19,676 nt of DNA from JBBRYB01 sp038238115 (GCA_038238115.1 JBBRYB010000051.1:1-19676); one strand, 5' to 3'. Positions 1-7,984 are shown, numbered from the stretch's first letter. The notes: generated by a model not told the origin, from the sequence alone. Program-made: numbers and translations.

Positions 1-207
1 CCCCTCCCGAACGAGCTCGGCTCGCGCAATTCCAGACAGGACACGATCCACGAGCATCCCGTGCGTCCAGGTCGGATGAAGCGCACGAAGGTCAGTCAAC
101 GACATGTCGTGGACGTACACGCATCCAAGGCTCAGACCAGCCGCGGCACCGCTGTCCAGTTCCCGGTGAAGGGCAACCAGAGCCGCCCGGCCCCGAGGAC
201 GGACCAC
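1..207 (-). CDS. Unrecognised protein, partial at left window edge
   Basis: An open frame on the minus strand runs off the left edge without a stop (69 codons seen from a GTG at 207). Its translation reads like genuine protein (for example AALVALHRELDSG, then GCVYVHDMSLTDLRALHPTW, then GIARAELVREG). I do not recognise the family. A second minus-strand frame just upstream (GTG at 286, reading MRNLPPGVAALCEELLDLGW) also looks coding and enters this gene in another frame near 205-215, so the true gene may start at 286 and carry a frameshift. No strong ribosome binding site is visible at either start. The function is unknown. Confidence 0.45.
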   Translation of the reverse strand, partial: MVRPRGRAALVALHRELDSGAAAGLSLGCVYVHDMSLTDLRALHPTWTHGMLVDRVLSGIARAELVREG

Positions 208-282
208 TGACGAACAGTTCGCTCACCCAGCCGAGGTCCAGAAGCTCTTCGCACAGCGCTGCAACACCGGGCGGCAGATTCC

Positions 283-615
283 TCACCTGATCATTCTGGC
301 ACCAGTCTCCCGGGGGGGTGCCCGGTCACCGATCGGCTTGCGGCACACCCGTATGACCTCGAGATCGTCGCCCTCAACTCCGAGGTGCTGGTTCGCGTGG
401 TGGTGCTCGCACCGTCGGGCGCCTCGTTCCACGTCGAGCGAGTCCCATCCGTGCATCCGATGTCTGCGCGGCGCCCCATCCCCCGAGTGATGCCCAGGAG
501 CAAACCCTCCTGGTCGCGGTCGTGCGCTGGAGCCGGTCGCCGTGCCCACGACCCCGCTCTTTCGCCTGAACAGCGGTGACATCCGCTGCAACCGGCGAAC
601 TGCCGGCCTGAGTCG
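283..615 (-). other. Stretch with no confident gene; weak 57-aa ORF
   Basis: Between the left-edge gene and the MFS gene only a weak minus-strand ORF is seen, at 283-456 (ATG start, 57 aa, containing CEHHHANQHLGVEGDDLEVI). Its TGA overlaps the GTG at 286 in a GTGA arrangement typical of translational coupling. It has no clear Shine-Dalgarno and no family I recognise. It could be a remnant of a larger gene. Confidence 0.25.
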
Positions 616-1845
616 CTATCTGACACGCTCCAGCCGGCGTACGCCGGGGACGGTGAGCGCGACCAAGGTGCTGCCGAGCATCACGGCTGCGATGGCCAGC
701 AGCCAGGCGGAGTAGCCGGTGGCTCCCGCGACAACACCGGTCAGCGCGAGACCGAGTGGGCGCATGACGAAGGAGCCGACTGCGTCGAAGGAGTAGACCC
801 GTGACAGCTTGGTGGGGTCGACGTTTTGCTGAATGGACAGGTCCCAGTTCACGCTGAAGATCTCCAGGCCGAAGCCGTGCGCGAAAGCGCCGGCGAGCAG
901 CAGGCCGAGCGTGGGATGCAAGGCGAGCGCGAGCGGGAAGCAGGCGGTTAGCGTGAGCAGTGCGGTGCCGGCGAGCAGGCCACGGCGGGGCTTGAAGCGC
1001 AAGGTCACCAGACCGCCGACGATGAACCCGGCCATCAGCGCACCCAGCGCCCACCCCCAGGCTGCCTCCCCGTAGTAGTGCTTCACCACGATAGGCCCGA
1101 GCACTCCCTGAGCCCCGCCGTAGAAGAGGTGGTAGATCAGCGCCTGTGTGATCAGCACCCACAGCCACGCGTGGCGGAACACCTCCGCTACACCGCCGCG
1201 CAGGTCTCGCAGCATCGATTCCCGTGGCGGAAGAGGAAGCTGCGGCAGGCGCAGCATGGTGAAGCACACCGCCGCGAACCCGAACGTCGCGGCGTCGATC
1301 GCGATCGCCCATCCCGAGCCGAACGCCGCGACCAGCACGCCAGCGACCGAGAATCCCAGCGCGACAGCGGTGTTGGTGGCGATCCGCCGGATCGAGATGG
1401 CCGAAGTGAGGTGATGCGGTGGCACCGTCTGTGTCGTGATCGCTTGCGCGCTTGGCTGCCCCAGCGCCGACAAGCATCCGGACGCGGCACCGAGGCCGGC
1501 TAGAAACGGGACACTCGCCCACCCACCGACCAGCGCAGCCGCCACGACGGCCTGCGCGAGAGCGTTGGCCGCGTTGGAGCCCTGCAGCATCGCCGCTCGC
1601 GGCAGCCGGTCCCCCAAGACCCCGCCGAACAGGATCGTGACGACCTCGGCAAACGCCTCTGCCGCGACGACGAGACCGAGTTGTGTGGCTGACCCGCCGA
1701 GGTCGAGCACGGCAAAGGCGAGTGCAACCGGCGTGATCGAGCTACCGAACGCGTTGACGGTCTGTGCGGTGACGAGCCACCGGAACGCCGGGAAGCGCAG
1801 CGGGTTACGGAGAGGTGGGGCGGCCATGGGTTCGCTGACGCTCAC
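616..1845 (-). CDS. MFS transporter (EntS-like exporter family)
   Basis: A polytopic membrane protein of about 409 aa, the usual length for a 12-helix major facilitator. After a short cytoplasmic N-terminus (NPLRFPAFRWL) the first helix carries the AxxxNxFGSSITPVALAFAVL pattern common in MFS_3/EntS-like exporters. The loop after helix 2-3 has the MFS motif A variant GDRLPRA. Repeated Gly/Ala-rich hydrophobic stretches continue to the end. It probably exports a small molecule by proton antiport; the substrate cannot be read from the sequence. Start choice: the longest frame begins at TTG 1854, but GTG 1845 lies 7 nt after a TAnnnT (TAGTTT), compatible with a leaderless start; ATG 1827 is also possible. 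No linked regulator is adjacent. Confidence 0.85.
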   Translation of the reverse strand: MSVSEPMAAPPLRNPLRFPAFRWLVTAQTVNAFGSSITPVALAFAVLDLGGSATQLGLVVAAEAFAEVVTILFGGVLGDRLPRAAMLQGSNAANALAQAVVAAALVGGWASVPFLAGLGAASGCLSALGQPSAQAITTQTVPPHHLTSAISIRRIATNTAVALGFSVAGVLVAAFGSGWAIAIDAATFGFAAVCFTMLRLPQLPLPPRESMLRDLRGGVAEVFRHAWLWVLITQALIYHLFYGGAQGVLGPIVVKHYYGEAAWGWALGALMAGFIVGGLVTLRFKPRRGLLAGTALLTLTACFPLALALHPTLGLLLAGAFAHGFGLEIFSVNWDLSIQQNVDPTKLSRVYSFDAVGSFVMRPLGLALTGVVAGATGYSAWLLAIAAVMLGSTLVALTVPGVRRLERVR

Positions 1846-1937
1846 ACCGTGCAAACTACTTTGCTGGTCGGCACGGAGCGGTCGACGCTAGCCAACATGC
1901 CCGCTCACGGATCGCTGAGCGGGCGGTCGTGCATCAG

Positions 1938-2246
1938 TTACCGCTGGAGCTGGGCGAATTGGTCGAGCAACGGATCGACGACCAGCTCGAGGTCGGTAAG
2001 GACGGACAAGTGGTGGCTGGCCAACTCGATGACCGGCCAACCGAGCTCTCGTGCGCGGTCTGCCTGCTCCTGGTAGGCGTCGCTCAGCCGCAGGTAGCCG
2101 CACGGACTATCGGGCCAGGACGGGGCCGGCGGGTGGACCTCCTCAAACATCGCCAACGGCAACCGCGGGCACCCGGCGGCGAAACGCACCCGAACGTCAG
2201 CATCGCCGCCTGTTCTGGCAACGGCGTAGCCGCAGTCATCAGCCAT
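1938..2246 (-). CDS. Alpha/beta hydrolase, C-terminal part only
   Basis: A 102-aa product whose sequence (LPLAMFEEVHPPAPSWPD, PCGYLRLSDAYQ, ARELGWPVIELASHHLSVLTD) resembles the C-terminal third of actinobacterial alpha/beta hydrolases. The HH in SHHLSVLT sits where the catalytic His is expected. Family members are usually over 200 aa with a nucleophile elbow (GxSxG) in the N-terminal half. That half is missing here and I could not find it in another frame upstream. The ATG at 2246 has no convincing Shine-Dalgarno. It is most likely a truncated, non-functional remnant that still has an open frame. Confidence 0.5.
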   Translation of the reverse strand: MADDCGYAVARTGGDADVRVRFAAGCPRLPLAMFEEVHPPAPSWPDSPCGYLRLSDAYQEQADRARELGWPVIELASHHLSVLTDLELVVDPLLDQFAQLQR

Positions 2247-2549
2247 GACGACTACCCGTGTGTCATTGGTTTGTCAGGGGTTGCTTCGCCCGACTTTAGG
2301 CATCCCCGGTGGTCACCCCGCACAACCTCGGTGTCCGCGCCTCGCCTTGTCCGGACGTCCCAGAGGCCGAAGGACATTCGGCGACGAGACCGTGGTGGAC
2401 GGCGCAGATCGCCTGGTGTCCCGCATGGGTTCCCTGACCGGAACTGCTGCCCGGCGATGCGCCCCTACCGCCCAGGTTGACGCAGATGCTGACGGTCTGA
2501 ACCGCCCCGTCATGTCAAAGAGGGTGGCAGCCGTGTTCGCGCATGCCCG
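2247..2549. other. Gene-free stretch between divergent genes
   Basis: A 102-codon plus-strand frame covers this stretch, but its translation is Arg/Pro-rich and looks like a chance ORF. I see no promoter, repeat or RNA gene I can support. It may hold the lost N-terminal region of the truncated hydrolase in degraded form, and the promoter of the nucleotidyltransferase. Confidence 0.3.
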
Positions 2550-3320
2550 ATGATGTGGAGGATGGCCACATCGGAAGTCGCTGTGTTTGGTGATCAAGTA
2601 GCGCAAGTTCTCGCTCGCACTCTTGGCCCTGACCTTGTCGGGGTGTACTTCGTCGGCTCTGTAGCCCTCGGCGGCATTGTTCCCGGCGAGAGCGACATCG
2701 ACATCGCAGCTGTTGCGGCTTATGCCCTCACCGATCCGCAGAAGCAGAAGGTCGCGTCAGCCGTCGTTGACGCGAGCGCGGCGTGCCCTGCTCGCGGTTT
2801 GGAGTTCACGCTCTACCGCCGCGAAGTCGTTGGTTCGCCGCCCGCGGGCGCCGACTTCGAGGTCAATGCCAACGGCGGGCCACGAATGCGTACCGCGGTG
2901 CACCTGGACGCGTCAGTCGAATCTGGCTTCTGGTATGTGTTGGACCGGGCAATCGCGCACCGGTCCGGTCTCGCGATCACCGGACCCGAGCCATCCCAGA
3001 TCTTCGCTGAAGTTCACCACAGCACCCTCTTGGAGGCCATGTACGCGTCCATGGAGTGGCATCGCGCTCACGAGAAGGCGACCCTGTATTCAGTCCTCAA
3101 CGCCTGCAGAGCATGGAGATTTTCTGAGGAGAACGTCCTCGGGTCGAAACTAGAGGGCGCCGCCTGGGCTCGTGCTCGCTGGCCCGATCCAGACTTGATC
3201 GATGCAGCAGTGGCTCTTCGGCGCGGTGAGCACGGAACGCTCGATGAATCGGCGGTCGATGCGCTCCTGTCGACCGTCGCGACTCGGCTGCATGAAGCCG
3301 CGATGGTGCCTCCGCCATAA
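2550..3320 (+). CDS. AadA-like aminoglycoside nucleotidyltransferase family protein
   Basis: A 256-aa protein with the nucleotidyltransferase signature GS-x(10)-SDIDI: G36-S37 followed by D49 and D51, the metal-binding Asp pair of the pol-beta-like fold. A C-terminal helical domain follows (YSVLNACRAWRF, then SKLEGAAWA), as in the AadA/ANT(3'')(9) family, where it holds the drug and a catalytic Glu. Length matches that family (about 260 aa). The family transfers AMP from ATP to streptomycin or spectinomycin hydroxyls, but chromosomal actinobacterial relatives are diverse, so resistance is inferred only. Starts at 2550, 2553 and 2562 are all possible; a GGAGG directly abuts 2562, too close to serve it. 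A hairpin 20 nt after the stop may terminate transcription. Confidence 0.8.
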   Translation: MMWRMATSEVAVFGDQVAQVLARTLGPDLVGVYFVGSVALGGIVPGESDIDIAAVAAYALTDPQKQKVASAVVDASAACPARGLEFTLYRREVVGSPPAGADFEVNANGGPRMRTAVHLDASVESGFWYVLDRAIAHRSGLAITGPEPSQIFAEVHHSTLLEAMYASMEWHRAHEKATLYSVLNACRAWRFSEENVLGSKLEGAAWARARWPDPDLIDAAVALRRGEHGTLDESAVDALLSTVATRLHEAAMVPPP

Positions 3321-3339
3321 AACGCACTATCGGGCTGCG

Positions 3340-3358
3340 GGTCGCTCGCTTCGCGACC
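3340..3358 (+). terminator. Hairpin downstream of the aadA-like gene
   Basis: A perfect 6-bp stem (GGTCGC / GCGACC) with a 7-nt loop lies 20 nt past the nucleotidyltransferase stop codon. No U-tract follows, so it would be an atypical actinobacterial terminator. Confidence 0.35.
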
Positions 3359-3410
3359 TCACAGTCATACCACCGCCACTGCCCGTCAACTGATCGCTGA
3401 TCTGAACGTT

Positions 3411-3434
3411 CCCGTTGGGCGATCCCCAATCGGG
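3411..3434. terminator. Imperfect hairpin upstream of DUF2188 gene
   Basis: CCCGTTGGG is followed five bases later by CCCAATCGGG, which form a stem with one bulged base. It sits in the 206-nt gap between the aadA-like and DUF2188 genes and could terminate upstream transcription. Confidence 0.25.
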
Positions 3435-3526
3435 CAGCGGCTGAGTAGCTTCGCGCGCACAGTCGTCGCGAAGTGTGATGATGCTGTCGACGGCTCCCTC
3501 GTGGCAGGGCGCCGGAGGGAACTGTC

Positions 3527-3752
3527 ATGGCCGACAAGAAGAACGTTCACACAGTGCCAACCGATGATGGGTGGGCCAACCGCCGCGAGGGCGGAAAACG
3601 CGCTTCAAGCACGCACGACACCAAGGCCGAGGCCCAGGCTGCCGGCCGAGCGGCGGCCAAGAAGGATGGTGTCGAACACCTGATCCACAAGAAGGACGGC
3701 ACGATCGGAGACCGCAACGTACGGGAACGACCCGCACCCACCCAAGGGCTGA
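3527..3752 (+). pseudogene. DUF2188 small protein, frameshifted near its C-terminus
   Basis: The start is an ATG at 3527 with a strong GGAGGGA 6 nt upstream. The protein opens MADKKNVHTVPTDDGW and continues with ANRREGGKRASS and HDTKAEAQAAGR, the hallmark of the short DUF2188 family (about 70-80 aa, function unknown, widespread and often strain-variable). The family usually ends DRxSYGNDPxPPKG. Here DRN at 3710-3718 is followed in frame by VRERPAPTQG, while the frame starting at 3720 reads YGNDPHPPKG and stops at 3750-3752. Two bases are therefore missing (or one is extra) at 3719, and the actual open frame runs on to 3904 with an unrelated tail. The core domain is intact, so the product may still fold. 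Confidence 0.75.
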
Positions 3753-3949
3753 GTTGTACTTCACCACGCACCGACGTCCGTCTCTGTAGTGGATCGTTCA
3801 CCGGGCTACTGCGCAGCTACTGTCCCTTGCGGCCGCCGCCACCTCACCATCGACATGTGCGGCTGGATCTTGCCCACGGCCGGCCAAGGCCGGGATCACG
3901 GTAGATCCCGACATCACAGCCAGTCGGCCACGATCTCGAAGGCCTGCGA

Positions 3950-4802
3950 TCAGCCATGTGTATATGGCCCGTTGCGATCGAGCGCTGCTCGGATCTGGCT
4001 GAGCCCCTGTGTGCCCAGCTGGCGCCCGTTTGGGAATTGGTCGCCCCGATCCCAGCGCCACGTTGTGATCATCGCCAGCACGAGGATCCGGCATTCACGA
4101 AGCAAGTCTTGATTGACACCCGGATAGTGCTCGCTGACTTCTTCAGGCGCATGGGCGAGGTCGAATTCGACAGGCCCACGGCTGCACGTCTCGAGGTCTA
4201 TGAACAGCAGCCCGTTCTTCGTGGTGAGCACGTTGCCTGGGTGCGGCTCGCCGTGCAGTAGCTGCTCGGCGCCGCCGCGCTCGCCGATCACTTGTCTCAG
4301 GCTTCGTAACGTCTTGCCGACGAGCTCCCGGTCTGCGTCGGTGAGCACCGGAGTCTGGTCGCGGCTTCCCACGAGTTGTTGGGCCTGCTCGACCCGATCC
4401 GTGAAGTGCGGCGTAGGGACATCGATTTTGCGCATGCCGGCATGCAGCCGCTCGAGCGCATTAGCGTAGTCGGCGTGGTGAGACCTCTCGAAGCGTCGCA
4501 GGTTCGTAGTACGTCCACATCGTGACCGCGAAGCCATCACGCTCGTAGACCCGTGGCTCCACCCGAGGCTCAAGAGCAGCCATCGGGCTCCCGGATTCGG
4601 CGAGCCGTTGAGCAAGCACGATTTCGAACTGCGCGACTTGATGCGCTACGGGTGCCACACGGGCCAGGACGTCACAAGGCAGCAGACGCAGAGTGAGCTT
4701 GTTCGAGTCATAAAGAACGATCGCGTCGTCGACTGTCAGGTCAAGTGATGACGCGGTCGACATGGCCGCAGCCACTGCACGCGGGACCTCCGACGCCTGC
4801 AT
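3950..4802 (-). pseudogene. Aminoglycoside-phosphotransferase-family protein, frameshifted
   Basis: The N-terminal half starts at ATG 4802 (MQASEVPRAVAAAMSTASSL, then VLYDSNKLTLRLLPCDVLARV, then FAVTMWTYYEP) and reads to 4461. The C-terminal half is in another frame: DYANALERLHAGMRKID, then LLHGEPHPGNVL and LFIDLETCSRGPVEFDLAHAPEE, ending at 3950. The two join at about 4476-4480, where reading VSP then ADYANALERLH needs one base removed. The HGEPHPGN motif is the Brenner loop with Glu where most kinases have Asp, and IDLE holds the metal-binding Asp; I recall HGEPHPGN as normal for one actinobacterial branch. The product would be an APH/choline-kinase-type small-molecule kinase of about 280 aa. 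As read it is broken unless the base is a sequencing error. Confidence 0.8.
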
Positions 4803-5276
4803 CGTCGCCTGGCCCCTCTCCCTTGAGCGCTGCCGTACTCTCCAAGCGGTGCGACCTGGGCACCATACCGAGTTGTCGATAGAGAGCCGCGGTCGCACGA
4901 CGGGCGGGGAAGCGACCAAAATCCGCGAGGTCCTGCGCATCAGCAATCGACACCGAACCGACCGTATGGCAGGACGCGGGCCACCACGACCGAGCTTTCG
5001 CCTGGGCGCCCGCTCCGCTGCCACGGGCGGCCCCGTCCGCTAGCCGATCCTTCGCGGGACGGTCCTCCGTCCGAGAGGTTCCGAATCTAGCTGGATCAGG
5101 CAGGATCCCGAAGCTGTCCCTGCAACCGACCGCTCTCCGATCGGAGCTTGCATAGATATGCAGAGCCGACCTATCCCGCTGCTCAATCGGGAGCGCGCAG
5201 GCGCGTCGAGCAGCTGCGTCATAGTGGGCAAAGCGACGCACCAGCGCTCGCCGGCCGTGCCTGTGGGGACTCGCCG
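4803..5276. other. Gene-free stretch between phosphotransferase and integrase
   Basis: About 470 nt without a gene I can support. A minus-strand frame of 166 codons (4741-5241) spans it, but it overlaps the phosphotransferase start in another frame and is Ala/Arg-rich without recognisable motifs. The stretch lies at the 3' side of the integrase, where an attachment site often sits, but I see no tRNA 3' end here. Confidence 0.35.
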
Positions 5277-5293
5277 ATAGCGCGCTGCGCTAT
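5277..5293 (-). terminator. Hairpin straddling the integrase stop codon
   Basis: A perfect 7-bp stem (ATAGCGC / GCGCTAT) with a 3-nt loop. The integrase TAG (5292-5290) is part of the stem. It is a possible terminator or mRNA-stabilising structure, with no U-tract. Confidence 0.35.
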
Positions 5294-6507
5294 GCGTCTC
5301 CTGAAGCACCCTCTCGGAAGAGCAGGCCACCCACGCGGGTTGCGACCTCGCGGCGGATTGGGTCTGTGACGTGCTGATACCGCGCGGCCATCGAGGTGCT
5401 CGACCAGCCCATGATCGACATGACCGTTCGTTCAGGCACGCCGAGCACGAGCAGCACGGTCGCTGCGGTGTGGCGAGCGTCGTGGAGACGGGCGTGACGC
5501 ACGCCAGCGCGCTGCAGGAGCTTCCTCCATTCGAGGTAGTCGGTGTTGGGATTGATGGGACGGCCAAGTCTGGTGGCGAAAAGCCAGCCGTCCTCATCCC
5601 AAAGCGAGCCAGCCGCGATTCGTTCGGAGAGTTGGGCTCGGCGATGAGACTCGATGAGGGTGACGAGCTCATCGGGCAGGCCGACGATCCGGTTGCCCGC
5701 GGATGACTTGGTGGCACCCGTTGGACCGTTGCGTTGGCGTCGATCCGGGCAATATCCGGCGGTCTTGCCGCAGGTGCCGTCACATCCGTGTTCGTAGACG
5801 GGACGCAGCCGGGTGGCGCGCACGCGCAGCGTCTTGGCCTTCAGGTCGACGTCGTCCCAGCGGAGGGCGAGCGCCTCGCCCTGTCGGAGGCCGAGGGCTA
5901 GCGCGATGGCCCACCGCACTCCGTTGCGGGACTCCCGTGCCGCGGCCAGCACTCGCTGCACCTCTTCCAGGGTGAAGCGCTCGACGGGTTCTTGCTGAAT
6001 GCGGGGCGGCCGTACCAGCTGGGCTGGGTTGCGGGCGATGTGCCCACGCCGTTCCGCTTCACCGAGCGCGGCTCGGAGAGTCCGGTGGGCTTGGTGTGCG
6101 GTGGCGGGCTTGGCGCCCGCGTCGATCATCCGACGGTAGACGGCCTCGATGGTCTCCGGAGTTAACTGGTCCAACCGAATGGTTCCCAGCGACGGCAGTA
6201 GGTGCTTGGTGATCGCGGCGCGGTACGCCAGGTAGCTGGAGTCGCGGATGTTGGGTCGCGCGATCTCCTCCAGCCAGTGCAGCAGCCACCTCTCGACCGT
6301 CCACGCTCGGCCGACCTTCGGCACGCGCAGCTCGTCGCGGAGCCGCTCCAAGGCCCGCACCTTGGTGATCACCGTCCCCTTCGACCGGCTCATGACGTGC
6401 CGGCGGTCGAGGTTTCCATCGTCCGTGCGGCCAACCGTCACCCGCCCGTGCCAATACCCGTCCTTGCCGAGATAGACGCTCGACTGACGGTTGGCCGCAC
6501 GTCGCAT
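5290..6507 (-). CDS. int: Site-specific tyrosine recombinase (phage/ICE-type integrase)
   Basis: A 405-aa tyrosine recombinase, full length for the family. An N-terminal arm-binding region (VYLGKDGYWHGRVTVG) and a SAM-like core-binding domain (about 65-165) precede the catalytic domain. Catalytic residues are visible: R209 in LGLRQGEAL, K267 in TKSSAGNR, H342 and R345 in LHDARH, W368 in MGWSS at the His/Trp position, and the nucleophile Y377 in ARYQHV. An insertion at about 240-255 carries C242, C246 and C253, possibly metal-binding. The start ATG is 2 nt downstream of the excisionase stop, so the two are co-expressed. It would integrate and, with the small HTH protein, excise the element. 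Its last 60 residues are almost identical to a remnant at 18114-18304, so two elements of one family have visited this locus. Confidence 0.95.
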   Translation of the reverse strand: MRRAANRQSSVYLGKDGYWHGRVTVGRTDDGNLDRRHVMSRSKGTVITKVRALERLRDELRVPKVGRAWTVERWLLHWLEEIARPNIRDSSYLAYRAAITKHLLPSLGTIRLDQLTPETIEAVYRRMIDAGAKPATAHQAHRTLRAALGEAERRGHIARNPAQLVRPPRIQQEPVERFTLEEVQRVLAAARESRNGVRWAIALALGLRQGEALALRWDDVDLKAKTLRVRATRLRPVYEHGCDGTCGKTAGYCPDRRQRNGPTGATKSSAGNRIVGLPDELVTLIESHRRAQLSERIAAGSLWDEDGWLFATRLGRPINPNTDYLEWRKLLQRAGVRHARLHDARHTAATVLLVLGVPERTVMSIMGWSSTSMAARYQHVTDPIRREVATRVGGLLFREGASGDA

Positions 6508-6509
6508 GG

Positions 6510-6731
6510 TCAGGCTGCCGGGTCAGGGTCGCGGTGGCGGAGTCGGTCGACGTACTCCTGCAGGCAGGGAGCCGGGACGCGGTGGAGTGCGCCGATATGC
6601 ACGGACTCGACCTCGCCGGCCATGACGAGGCGGTACATCGAGGTACGGCCGATGCCGAGCCGTAGGGCGGCCTCCTCGATGCGCAACAGCAGCGTGGGGA
6701 CGGTGTTCTCGTCTTCGGGCTGGTCGTTCAT
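6510..6731 (-). CDS. xis: Excisionase-like small HTH DNA-binding protein
   Basis: 73 aa from ATG 6731, with GAGGAG 5 nt upstream. The core RIEEAALRLGIGRTSMYRLV with VESVHIGALHRVP is the MerR-like winged helix of the excisionase family (HTH_17): helix-turn-helix at about 19-37, then the strand that reads the DNA edge. It directly precedes the integrase with 2 nt between them, the usual xis-int order in actinobacterial integrative elements. It likely bends the attachment-site DNA to favour excision and may also repress its own promoter. The longer frame to 6956 has no supporting start. Confidence 0.9.
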   Translation of the reverse strand: MNDQPEDENTVPTLLLRIEEAALRLGIGRTSMYRLVMAGEVESVHIGALHRVPAPCLQEYVDRLRHRDPDPAA

Positions 6732-7058
6732 GGGGACTCCTCGTCTCAGTCGTGTCCGTTGGCGGGGGCCGTGGTCCGATGTGCGGCGTCGTACCGGTTC
6801 GGCGGCGTACGGACTTCTCTCTCCCTTCAAGGGCGCGACGGCTGCCGAGTGGACTAGATGTGAGCCAGTCGGCGTGCCGTGTGAGCCAAAGTGAGGCAGT
6901 CGGTGAGTGCGCTCAGGCTGGTCGGGGGCGTGCGGGCGCACTCCTGGGACGCTCACACGCCGAGCGTCACACCCGCCGGCTGGACGTTCCGAGTCGATCG
7001 TGGCTTGCTGTGGACGAGGAAGGCCGACGCTGGGGGTGTGCGACCAGACCCCGGGTCG
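6732..7058. promoter_or_regulatory. Control region upstream of xis-int with phased GTGAGCCA repeats
   Basis: Gene-free stretch of 327 nt. It holds GTGAGCCA at 6860-6867 and 6881-6888 and GTGAGGCA at 6891-6898; the first and third copies are each followed by GTCGG. Start-to-start distances are 21 and 10 bp, so all three lie on one face of the helix. A further GTGAGTGC begins at 6903. This looks like a cooperative binding array for a regulator or for the recombination proteins, in front of the minus-strand xis-int operon. The binding protein is unknown. Confidence 0.45.
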
Positions 7059-7406
7059 CTACCGGCGTCGGGCCATTGCGGTGCTCAGCTTGGTCAGCGA
7101 GCGGACTGACGCGTCCCATTTGGGATCACTGAGCTCGCCTAAGCGTGCCAGTTCGGCCAGGTGGTCGAGGACCCGGCGGCAGGCGACCGGAGACTCCATC
7201 ACCCGGTTCGCGCAGTCGTTGATGCCGTGGGCGTCGCGTTCGATGACCTTGTCGACGATCTTCACCGCGATGGCGCCATTTGCGGAGGCTCGTCGCTCCT
7301 CGTACGCCGCTCGCTTGCAGCGGTCCGAGCACCACGTCGCCGGACGTCCCGTCGGCCGTCGAGACGGCATAGGGCCTCCGCACCGAGGGCACGTCCGAGC
7401 GTCCAT
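7059..7406 (-). CDS. Hypothetical zinc-finger-like protein of the integrative element
   Basis: A 115-aa basic protein. The N-terminus has C6-x2-C9 and C26-x3-C30 (TCPRCGGP, then WCSDRCKRAAYEER), the zinc-knuckle pattern of short actinobacterial mobile-element proteins whose Cys pair is followed by an Arg/Tyr-rich helix. The rest is helical without a known domain (VDKVIERDAHGINDC, then ACRRVLDHLAELARLG). Zinc binding and DNA binding are inferred. A TAnnnT (TAGACT) ends 6 nt before the ATG, which would fit a leaderless start. An inverted repeat TTCGT-n4-ACGAA lies just upstream at 7424-7437. It is probably a passenger or regulator gene of the same element as int. Confidence 0.65.
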   Translation of the reverse strand: MDARTCPRCGGPMPSRRPTGRPATWCSDRCKRAAYEERRASANGAIAVKIVDKVIERDAHGINDCANRVMESPVACRRVLDHLAELARLGELSDPKWDASVRSLTKLSTAMARRR

Positions 7407-7549
7407 CTCGGCAGTCTAGGTGTTTCGTACGGACGAATGCCGGTCACGTGAGTGCAGTGGGTGTGTGCCAGTTCGATCTGCCCTCAACCGTGAGGCGGTG
7501 GGGGCTGTCCACTCGCGCACGATCGTGCGCTTGAGGGGGCAGGCATTCG

Positions 7550-7951
7550 ATGGAAGGAGTGGCGGTGGGGGTCGAGACGAATCGAGCACTGGTGGCTCGG
7601 CGGCAGGAAACGAGTCGACACATTGAGCGCGCCGTTCGGGAGGCGCAGCGTCGCTCTCCCGAGGTCGCCGGACGGCGAGCGCGCATAGGGGCCGCGACCC
7701 GCGCCGGCCGGGCTGCCGTCAAGTCACGCCACCAAGCCCTGAGTCGGCTGATAGCTGCCCTGAGACGCCTGATGGCCGACGGGCTCAGTATCCGCGATGC
7801 TTCCGAGCGGGTCGGGCTGCCCCATCACGAGGCCCGACAATTGATCCGGGCAGCCGAAGTGGCCGAGAGGACGGCAACTCCTCCCCAAGTGAGTCCGTCG
7901 GCACCGGCAAGTGAGACGCCGATGCCGCCTGGCCCGTCAGGTTGTGGATAG
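7550..7951 (+). CDS. Hypothetical basic helical protein with HTH-like segment
   Basis: 133 aa from ATG 7550; GTG 7565 is an equally good start because GGAAGGAG sits 5 nt before it. The product is Arg/Ala-rich and helical, with a segment MADGLSIRDASERVGLPHHE followed by ARQLIRAAEV that resembles a resolvase- or sigma-type helix-turn-helix. The tail is low-complexity (TPPQVSPSAPASETP). I recognise no named family. It is divergent from the zinc-finger gene and upstream of the AbiEi gene in the same orientation, so a DNA-binding role in the element is plausible but inferred. Confidence 0.55.
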   Translation: MEGVAVGVETNRALVARRQETSRHIERAVREAQRRSPEVAGRRARIGAATRAGRAAVKSRHQALSRLIAALRRLMADGLSIRDASERVGLPHHEARQLIRAAEVAERTATPPQVSPSAPASETPMPPGPSGCG

Positions 7952-7956
7952 ATATG

Positions 7957-7984
7957 TTGCACGACTTCAAGTAACCTGTAACAC
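7957..7984 (+). promoter_or_regulatory. Candidate promoter of the AbiEi-type gene
   Basis: TTGCAC (7957-7962) is followed after 16 bp by TAACAC (7979-7984), 8 bp before the ATG at 7993. GTAAC occurs twice, at 7971 and 7978, within an AT-richer patch. AbiEi proteins of known systems repress their own promoter by binding near the -10, so this patch is a candidate operator. Confidence 0.35.

Noticed and set aside
374..1522. Long minus-strand ORF of 382 codons overlapping the MFS gene
   Set aside because: It is very rich in Arg, Ala and His, has no motifs and lies in another frame of the clear MFS transporter.
2245..2553. 102-codon plus-strand ORF before the aadA-like gene
   Set aside because: No Shine-Dalgarno, no motif, and a composition like random high-GC translation.
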